A stretch of 10,296 bases of DNA from an uncultured Prevotella sp. (GTDB lineage Bacteria > Bacteroidota > Bacteroidia > Bacteroidales > Bacteroidaceae): the NCBI GenBank assembly GCA_937901345.1, contig CALCHM010000190.1, forward strand, positions 1-10,296, given 5' to 3'. The first letter of the stretch is position 1; every line of letters starts with the position of its first letter. The position numbers and the translations under genes are program-made. Below are positions 1 through 4,746 of this stretch, piece after piece. The notes beneath the pieces are model-generated. The model saw only the letters and a program-made list of their open reading frames with translations. It was not told where the DNA came from and ran no database searches.

Positions 1-119
1 TTGTGTTCCAAGAAACAAACTTATATCTACGCGATTATATTTTTTTGAACACGAATCACGCAAATCGCACGAATTTTATAATATAATTTAATAAGGATGA
101 AAAAATAAGGACACATAAA
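1..119. other. AT-rich leader without a gene
   Basis: No credible coding sequence starts or ends here. The stretch is AT-rich, with a T-run near 40-46 and an A/T-rich block at about 76-119. Its only structured part is the short nonamer repeat at 49-75, listed separately. It may be the far 3' flank of a gene lying before the window. No stem was found to pair before the T-run, so a terminator is not called. Confidence 0.5.
49..75 (+). repeat. Three-unit 9-base degenerate tandem repeat
   Basis: Three adjacent nonamers can be read: ACACGAATC, ACGCAAATC and GCACGAATT. They share the pattern RCRCRAATC with the last base varying. The period matches the 9-base arrays at 4101-4181 and 4557-4664, although the unit sequence differs. 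With only three units the call is modest. Confidence 0.5.
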
Positions 120-140
120 ATGGACGCACGCACCGTACGT

Positions 141-174
141 CCGTACCAGTCAAGTGAAATTCCACTCCGCATGG
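141..174 (+). repeat. CCGCATGG module, copy 1
   Basis: This segment begins CCGTACC, continues through GTCA, AGTGAAA and TTCCAC, and ends CCGCATGG, directly followed by the heptamer array. The same ordered blocks recur at 2233-2285, where extra bases are inserted between GTGAAA and TTCCAC. Upstream lies an 11-base CGCACCGTACG (129-139), whose reverse complement occurs at 10225-10235. Copy 1 lacks the left inverted arm seen in copy 2. Function is unknown; it is a dispersed intergenic repeat by inspection. Confidence 0.6.
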
Positions 175-272
175 TCACTCCTCACTCCTCACTCCTCTCT
201 ACTCTCTACTCTCATCGTTCAACCCTAAACGTTCAACGTTCCCCGTTCCCCGTTCCACATTCCCCGTTCCTC
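175..272 (+). repeat. Heptamer tandem array, 14 units (spacer 1)
   Basis: Reading in sevens from 175 gives TCACTCC three times, TCTCTAC twice, TCTCATC, GTTCAAC, CCTAAAC, GTTCAAC, GTTCCCC twice, GTTCCAC, ATTCCCC and GTTCCTC. No insertion or deletion breaks the register, although the unit changes along the array. The strand is pyrimidine-rich, and 175-216 contains no G at all. The array lies between the CCGCATGG module and the rho promoter. An open reading frame crosses it, but the translation is low-complexity Ser/Pro/Leu and is not a credible gene. Confidence 0.85.
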
Positions 273-323
273 CCCTTTTCTCATTTTTCCCCCTCGTTTC
301 TTCCTTATTTATAATTAAATGCC

Positions 324-331
324 TACCTTTG
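324..331 (+). promoter_or_regulatory. Bacteroidetes-type -7 promoter box for rho
   Basis: TACCTTTG matches the Bacteroidetes primary-sigma -7 consensus TAnnTTTG exactly, and its surroundings (gcctacctttgcggc) are typical of the group. A -33 TTTG box is not clear; the nearest candidate is GTTT at 296-299, spaced a little too far. Transcription would begin near 337-340, giving a leader of about 70 bases before the ATG at 409. Confidence 0.65.
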
Positions 332-408
332 CGGCATCATTTGTTACAAGTGCATGAACAATTCTTTATTTGTCAACGTCGGATTGTTTGTGTTTCCCCA
401 TAAAATAT

Positions 409-2106
409 ATGACTACATACACCAAAGAACAATTAATGCTTGTGTCTGTGGAGGTGCTTCAGGCACTTGCCCAGCAGTTTAATACGCCTCATAAGGATTC
501 GGATGAGGTGGATGTGTTGGTTGCTGATATTTTAAACGCTCAACAAGCGATGGTGGGTGATGCTTCGCCCATTGTTCCCGCAAAGCGTAAACGCGGACGC
601 CCCTCGAAGGCTGAAATTGCTGCGCGTGAGGCAGCAGAAGCGATGGCGAAGGCTATCACGGAGCATGACAATGCAAGGTCTTCAGAAATGGTGCTGGAAG
701 CATCGGTGGAAACTCCCAAGGTGGAGGTATCTGAAAACGATCAGGAAACATCGACGACTGAGGTGCAAGAGGTGGTGCTCAAAGAAGGGTACGTAAAGAT
801 TGATGACCAATTTATCATCATCGAGGATTTACCCAGAATGGAGAGCATTGCCCTAACCAACGATCAGACGACTCCCAAAGAACCGAAGGAAAAGGAAGAA
901 CCTCGTTTTCACAAAGCAGAACGTCCGCAACAGTTCCCCCAAAGACAGGAGGTGAAGCCAAAATCAGGAACGGGCGTTCCGGAGATGATTTTGCTCGATG
1001 GTGGTGGTGTGTTGGAACTCACCAAGGAGAGTTATGGTTTCTTGCGTTCGGCAGATTACAATTACCTCACCTCTCCTGACGACATCTATGTTTCACCCAT
1101 GTTGTTGCGTCAATATGGTTTGAAACCTGGTGATGTGGTAAAGGGTAAGATACGTGTGCCGCGTCATGACGATAAGTTCTTTGTGCTTCACAGCATCGAA
1201 ACCATCAACGGACTTTCTCCTGCAGAAGTGCGCAATCGTGTGGCCTTTGAACACCTCACGCCCTTATTCCCTGATGAGAAGTTCAACCTCTGTAAGGGAA
1301 CGAAGGACAGTCTTTCACGTCGTGTGGTAGATATCTTCTCCCCTATCGGTAAGGGACAACGTGCACTCATCGTGGCGCAACCCAAGACAGGTAAGACCAT
1401 GCTGATGAAGGAAATTGCGAATGCCATTGCGGAGAATCATCCTGAGACATATCTCATCATGTTATTGATTGATGAACGTCCGGAAGAAGTGACCGACATG
1501 AAGCGTACGGTGAAGGCTGAGGTTATTGCCTCAACATTTGATGCTCCAGCAGCAAACCATGTGAAGATTGCGGGTATCGTTTTGGAGAAAGCGAAGCGCA
1601 TGGTGGAATGTGGACATGACGTGGTGATCTTCTTGGACTCTATCACACGCCTTGCACGTGCTTACAATACGGAAGCTCCAGCATCGGGTAAGATACTTTC
1701 GGGTGGTGTAGATGCCAACTCCTTGCAACGTCCGAAGCGTTTCTTCGGTGCGGCACGTAATATCGAAGGTGGCGGTTCGCTCACCATCATTGCAACAGCA
1801 CTTATCGATACGGGGTCACGCATGGACGAAGTGATCTTCGAAGAATTTAAGGGTACGGGTAATATGGAATTGCAACTCGACCGTCAGTTGGCGAATAAGC
1901 GCATCTTCCCTGCTGTGAATGTTATGGCATCAAGCACGCGCCGCGATGACTTGCTCTTACCGCCGACAACTATCAATCGCATGTGGGTAATGCGCAATTA
2001 CCTTTCTCAACTCAACACTGTTGAAGCCATGCAGGAAGTTATCAAGCAAATGGACAATACGCTGAATAACGAAGAAATGCTGCTTTCGATGGGGGATTTT
2101 AAGTAA
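409..2106 (+). CDS. rho: Transcription termination factor Rho with disordered N-terminal insertion
   Basis: Hexameric RNA-dependent ATPase/helicase that ends transcription at unstructured C-rich RNA. Residues 1-50 resemble the Rho N-terminal helical region. Residues 51-185 are low-complexity and charged (E, K, T, Q, P), with an AT-hook-like KRKRGRPSK at 59-67. Residues 191-265 are the OB-fold RNA-binding domain (GVLELTKESYGFLRS, YVSPMLLRQYGLKPGD). The ATPase core follows: Walker A AQPKTGKT (323-330), IDERPEE with presumed catalytic Glu356, Walker B VVIFLD (405-410), the SGGVDANSLQRPKRFFGAAR loop (431-450) and the FKGTGNMELQLDR segment (480-492). At 565 residues it exceeds E. coli Rho (419) because of the insertion. 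ATG 409 is preferred over the in-frame TTG at 370, whose 13 extra residues look unrelated to Rho and whose codon lies in the predicted leader. Monocistronic by context, with its own promoter. Confidence 0.97.
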   Translation: MTTYTKEQLMLVSVEVLQALAQQFNTPHKDSDEVDVLVADILNAQQAMVGDASPIVPAKRKRGRPSKAEIAAREAAEAMAKAITEHDNARSSEMVLEASVETPKVEVSENDQETSTTEVQEVVLKEGYVKIDDQFIIIEDLPRMESIALTNDQTTPKEPKEKEEPRFHKAERPQQFPQRQEVKPKSGTGVPEMILLDGGGVLELTKESYGFLRSADYNYLTSPDDIYVSPMLLRQYGLKPGDVVKGKIRVPRHDDKFFVLHSIETINGLSPAEVRNRVAFEHLTPLFPDEKFNLCKGTKDSLSRRVVDIFSPIGKGQRALIVAQPKTGKTMLMKEIANAIAENHPETYLIMLLIDERPEEVTDMKRTVKAEVIASTFDAPAANHVKIAGIVLEKAKRMVECGHDVVIFLDSITRLARAYNTEAPASGKILSGGVDANSLQRPKRFFGAARNIEGGGSLTIIATALIDTGSRMDEVIFEEFKGTGNMELQLDRQLANKRIFPAVNVMASSTRRDDLLLPPTTINRMWVMRNYLSQLNTVEAMQEVIKQMDNTLNNEEMLLSMGDFK

Positions 2107-2209
2107 AACGAGGAACGATTAACGTTGAACGTTGAGAGATGAACGAGGAACGAGGAACGTTGAAAGTTGAACGTTGAGAGATGAGAGGTGAGAAAGGAGA
2201 AAGGAGAAA
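2105..2209 (-). repeat. Heptamer array in reverse orientation, 15 units (spacer 2, left arm)
   Basis: From the rho stop codon onward the + strand reads in sevens as AAAACGA, GGAACGA, TTAACGT, TGAACGT, TGAGAGA, TGAACGA, GGAACGA, GGAACGT, TGAAAGT, TGAACGT, TGAGAGA, TGAGAGG, TGAGAAA and GGAGAAA twice. This is the reverse complement of the CGTTCAA/TCTCTCA family in the other arrays, so the pyrimidine strand here is the minus strand. Positions 2173-2212 have no C on the + strand, which means no G in a minus-strand transcript. The register starts inside the TAA stop. Confidence 0.85.
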
Positions 2210-2212
2210 TTG

Positions 2213-2285
2213 CCATGCGGAACAACACTTGACCGTACCCCCTGTCAGTTGAGTGAAACATCTATTGGAATTCCACACCGCATGG
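2213..2285. repeat. Inverted-repeat-bounded module, copy 2
   Basis: The 8-base inverted repeat CCATGCGG (2213-2220) and CCGCATGG (2278-2285) bounds this segment. The inner part (from CCGTACC at 2233) repeats the ordered blocks of 141-174, with about 19 extra bases. Heptamer arrays abut both ends with their pyrimidine strands pointing outward. It could be a small non-autonomous element or a nucleation point from which arrays grew. No coding capacity or target-site duplication was recognised. Confidence 0.6.
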
Positions 2286-2369
2286 TCACTACTCGCTACT
2301 CTCTAATCACTACTCACTACTCACTACTCACTACTCACTACTCTCTACTCACTACTCTCTACTCACTAT
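2286..2369 (+). repeat. Heptamer tandem array, 12 units (TCACTAC type)
   Basis: Starting right after CCGCATGG, the units are TCACTAC, TCGCTAC, TCTCTAA, TCACTAC five times, TCTCTAC, TCACTAC, TCTCTAC and TCACTAT. Register is perfect over 84 bases. Positions 2296-2374 hold no G, giving a 79-base G-free, C/T/A-only stretch of + strand in the rho 3' region. Being the most homogeneous array in the window, it is the likeliest to vary in copy number. Confidence 0.9.
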
Positions 2370-2375
2370 AAATTG

Positions 2376-2424
2376 CACCCCCTCACCACTACGTGGTCCC
2401 CTCCCCCTATGAACAGGGGGAGAG
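2376..2424. repeat. Paired hairpin element (REP-like)
   Basis: Two stems lie side by side. The first is ACCAC (2385-2389), TAC loop, GTGGT (2393-2397). The second is CTCCCCCT (2401-2408), ATGAAC loop, AGGGGGAG (2415-2422), a perfect 8-base stem. There is no T-run after the second stem, so it is not a classical intrinsic terminator. The C-rich double-hairpin layout resembles short dispersed repeats found between genes in many bacteria; that resemblance is from memory. It interrupts the run of heptamer arrays. An 8-base palindrome, CCGTACGG, follows at 2427-2434. Confidence 0.6.
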
Positions 2425-2457
2425 CGCCGTACGGATGATAATTTCTCATTTTTCCTC

Positions 2458-2576
2458 TCTATCAACACTCATCGTTCAACGTTAATCGTTAAACCCTCAA
2501 CTCTCAACGTTCAACGTTCAACTCTCAACGTTAATCGTTAAACCCTCAACGTTAAACGTTAAACGTTCATCGTTAA
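2458..2576 (+). repeat. Heptamer tandem array, 17 units (CGTTCAA/CGTTAAA type)
   Basis: In register the units are TCTATCA, ACACTCA, TCGTTCA, ACGTTAA, TCGTTAA, ACCCTCA, ACTCTCA, ACGTTCA twice, ACTCTCA, ACGTTAA, TCGTTAA, ACCCTCA, ACGTTAA twice, ACGTTCA and TCGTTAA. It ends 19 bases before the ATG of the U32 gene, so it would form most of any leader of that gene. No TAnnTTTG box was found in or next to it. The 18 bases at 2501-2518 are an exact reverse complement of 2121-2138 in the left arm. Confidence 0.88.
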
Positions 2577-2595
2577 ACATAATATTAGAATTACA

Positions 2596-4497
2596 ATGCG
2601 AGAAATAGAATTGTTGGCTCCGGCGAAAAATCTGGAGATTGGTATGGAGGCCATCAAGCATGGTGCAGATGCTGTGTATATTGGTGGTCCCAGTTTTGGT
2701 GCGCGTGCTGCTGCTGGCAATTCGGTGGAGGACATTCGCGCATTATGTCAGTTCGCTCATTTCTATGGTGCGAAGGTGTATGTGACTTTTAACACCATAT
2801 TATATAATGAGGAATTGGAGGAGGCACGCTTGCTGATATATAAGTTATATAAGGCGGGAGTGGATGCTCTTATCGTTCAAGATTTGGCATTGTGCCGAAT
2901 GGAACTGCCTCCGATAGAGTTGCACGCTTCAACACAACTGGACATTACCAGTGTGGAGAAGGCGCAGTTCTTGGAACAAGCGGGATTCCGACAAATTGTT
3001 TTGGCGCGCGAATTGCCATTGGAGAAAATTCGTGAAATCCGTGAGGCGACGAACGTGGAACTGGAAGCCTTTGTTCATGGTGCACTTTGTGTCAGTTATA
3101 GCGGCAGATGTTATGCCTCAGAATTCTGTTTCAAACGTTCTGCTAACCGCGGACAATGTGCACAATTCTGCCGCTTGCCCTTCACGCTAAAGGATGCTAA
3201 CGGCAAAATCATCCGCAAGGAGAAACATTTGCTTTCGTTACGAGATATGAACCGCTCGGCTAGTGTGGAAGAAATGATGGACGCTGGTGTGAAGTCGTTC
3301 AAGATTGAAGGTCGCCTGAAGGATATGGCATATGTGAAGAACGTTACCGCCTATTACCGCACCGTCATTGACAGTATCATCGAAAAGCGAAAAGATACAT
3401 ATTGTCGTTCGTCACATGGACGCACACACTTGCAATTCACACCACAATTGGACAAGAGTTTCAACCGTAAGTTTACCGAATACTTCCTGCACAACAAGCG
3501 CCACCACGAGGCACACATCGATGCCCCAAAATCGATGGGTGAACACGTGGGAAAGATTGTACGCATGGCTGGTAACAGACTGGAAGTGGTATTGCAGGAA
3601 GGTAAAAAACTTGTGGCAGGAGATGGTCTCTGCTTCATTGACTATGAAGGTAAACTTCAAGGGTTCAGAGCGAATACGGTTTCGCATACTTCCAAGCGAA
3701 ACACGTTTATAGTCACCCTCTTTGGCAAACAACCCTTTACGTTTACAGAAAAGCATAGTTTGGACCTCTACCGTAATCTGGACACACAGTTTGAGAAAGT
3801 GTTGGAAAAGGAAACGGCAAGCAGAAAGTTGTTGCTCACCTTAGAATTACAAGAAGTGGCAGCAGGTTTTCAACTTTCGGGTCGCGACGAAATGGGCAGA
3901 TGTTGCTCAGAGGTCATTGTGATGGAACATCAACCGGCAAAGAGTCCACAGCGTGAAAATATGTTGCGCCAACTCTTGAAGGTTGGCGACAGTCCGTACG
4001 AGATTGAAGACATCACTTTCAACCTTACGCAAGATTGGTTTATCCCCTCTTCAGCCTTGGCCAATGCACGAAGAACGCTCATTCAATCACTTTGCGAGGT
4101 TCAGGAGACTCAGAGTGATCATAAATCTCGGAGTGATCTGAATCCTCCGAGACCTCAGAGAAGTCTGAATCCTCTGAACAAAACACACCTTGACTATACG
4201 GCAAACATTGCCAACAAGGAGGCGCGAGCGTATTACGAGAGCATCGGCATCACTTCATGCGATGATGCTTTTGAAATTGCTCCACCCAAGGGCAAGAATG
4301 CCATCATGTTTTGCAAGTATTGCATCCGCCATGAACTCGGCATGTGCAAGAAACTCCAGCAACATGCCTCAACTCCACAATACACGGAACCTTTCTACCT
4401 CCACAGCATGGATGGCAACATCTTCGAACTCTCCTTTAACTGTAAGGATTGCGAGATGACGGTTTGGAAGGGGGGAACGTTGAACGATGAACGTTGA
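2596..4497 (+). CDS. U32-family Fe-S protein (RlhA/TrhP-like RNA hydroxylase)
   Basis: Once called collagenase-like peptidases, characterised U32 members (E. coli RlhA on 23S rRNA, TrhP on tRNA U34) hydroxylate RNA using an Fe-S cluster. The start MREIELLAPAKNLEIG, the GADAVYIGG segment (23-31) and the signature region 159-194 (FVHGALCVSYSGRC, NRGQCAQFCR) identify the family. Candidate cluster ligands are C165, C172, C188 and C192; C178 is extra. At 633 residues it is close to RlhA, so rRNA is the likelier substrate, but this is not settled. A C-terminal set, C573, C576, C584, C616 and C619, may bind a second metal site. Residues 501-530 are encoded by an in-frame 9-base repeat array and look like a loose linker. 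The last seven residues, GTLNDER, come from an invading heptamer array that also supplies the stop. No clear promoter is visible; probably cytoplasmic. Confidence 0.9.
   Translation: MREIELLAPAKNLEIGMEAIKHGADAVYIGGPSFGARAAAGNSVEDIRALCQFAHFYGAKVYVTFNTILYNEELEEARLLIYKLYKAGVDALIVQDLALCRMELPPIELHASTQLDITSVEKAQFLEQAGFRQIVLARELPLEKIREIREATNVELEAFVHGALCVSYSGRCYASEFCFKRSANRGQCAQFCRLPFTLKDANGKIIRKEKHLLSLRDMNRSASVEEMMDAGVKSFKIEGRLKDMAYVKNVTAYYRTVIDSIIEKRKDTYCRSSHGRTHLQFTPQLDKSFNRKFTEYFLHNKRHHEAHIDAPKSMGEHVGKIVRMAGNRLEVVLQEGKKLVAGDGLCFIDYEGKLQGFRANTVSHTSKRNTFIVTLFGKQPFTFTEKHSLDLYRNLDTQFEKVLEKETASRKLLLTLELQEVAAGFQLSGRDEMGRCCSEVIVMEHQPAKSPQRENMLRQLLKVGDSPYEIEDITFNLTQDWFIPSSALANARRTLIQSLCEVQETQSDHKSRSDLNPPRPQRSLNPLNKTHLDYTANIANKEARAYYESIGITSCDDAFEIAPPKGKNAIMFCKYCIRHELGMCKKLQQHASTPQYTEPFYLHSMDGNIFELSFNCKDCEMTVWKGGTLNDER
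4101..4181 (+). repeat. Nonamer array inside the U32 coding sequence, 9 units
   Basis: Reading in nines gives TCAGGAGAC, TCAGAGTGA, TCATAAATC, TCGGAGTGA, TCTGAATCC, TCCGAGACC, TCAGAGAAG, TCTGAATCC and TCTGAACAA. Every unit starts with TC. An 11-base direct repeat (4137-4147, 4164-4174) and an inverted pair, CTCGGAG (4127-4133) and CTCCGAG (4145-4151), lie within it. Nine bases equal three codons, so unit gain or loss would keep the frame. The peptide is polar, rich in S, Q, R, N and P, and unlike the conserved flanks. Confidence 0.75.
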
Positions 4498-4550
4498 ACG
4501 TTGAGGGTTGAACGATGAACGTTTAACGATGAACGTTTAACGATGAGGGG
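4474..4550 (-). repeat. Heptamer array overlapping the U32 3' end, 11 units
   Basis: On the + strand the units are GGAACGT, TGAACGA, TGAACGT twice, TGAGGGT, TGAACGA, TGAACGT, TTAACGA, TGAACGT, TTAACGA and TGAGGGG, without a register break. The first 24 bases encode the last residues and the TGA stop (4495-4497) of the U32 gene. The orientation matches 2105-2209, the other array lying just after a gene. Confidence 0.88.
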
Positions 4551-4556
4551 GCAAAG

Positions 4557-4664
4557 TCTCTAAGGTCTCTAAGGACTTTAATGACTTTAATGACTTTAAT
4601 GACTTTAATGACTTTAATGACTTTAATGACTTTAATAACCTTAATGACCTTAACACCCTTAAAG
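4557..4664 (+). repeat. Nonamer tandem array, 12 units (ACTTTAATG type)
   Basis: TCTCTAAGG occurs twice, then six identical copies of ACTTTAATG (4575-4628), followed by ACTTTAATA, ACCTTAATG, ACCTTAACA and CCCTTAAAG. The register then decays through 4665-4690. The array fills most of the spacer ahead of the exported-protein operon and ends about 80 bases before its first ATG. Six perfect copies suggest recent expansion and possible copy-number variation. Reading frames through it on both strands give monotonous (TLM)n or (KVI)n peptides and are not genes. Confidence 0.92.
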
Positions 4665-4746
4665 ACTTTTAAGACCCTCCCCACCCTCTCCAAACTATAC
4701 ACCAATTACGCTAATTATAAATTAAACTCATTAAAACTAAACATTT

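Noticed and set aside
120..314. 64-residue + strand reading frame before rho
   Set aside because: It is a translation of the CCGCATGG module and heptamer array, giving Ser/Pro/Leu-rich low complexity, and it ends before the rho promoter.
370..408. TTG start giving Rho 13 more residues
   Set aside because: The extra residues do not look like a Rho N-terminus and the codon lies in the predicted leader. ATG 409 is preceded by the A/T-rich stretch usual at starts in this group.
2007..2261. 84-residue minus-strand frame across the rho 3' end
   Set aside because: Half is antisense to conserved Rho residues and half is heptamer repeat.
2401..2422. Intrinsic terminator of rho
   Set aside because: The CTCCCCCT/AGGGGGAG stem is strong but has no T-run after it and lies about 300 bases past the stop codon.
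175..4664. CRISPR array as explanation for the repeats
   Set aside because: Units are 7 or 9 bases, contiguous, and without unique spacers; no cas-like genes are present.
4523..4705. 60-residue minus-strand frame with (KVI) repeats, and the 62-residue + strand frame with (TLM) repeats at 4581-4769
   Set aside because: Both are forced by the 9-base array, which cannot contain a stop in those frames. No other coding evidence is present.
4660..4746. Promoter for the exported-protein operon
   Set aside because: The region is AT-rich, but no TAnnTTTG box with a suitable upstream TTTG could be found, so none is called.
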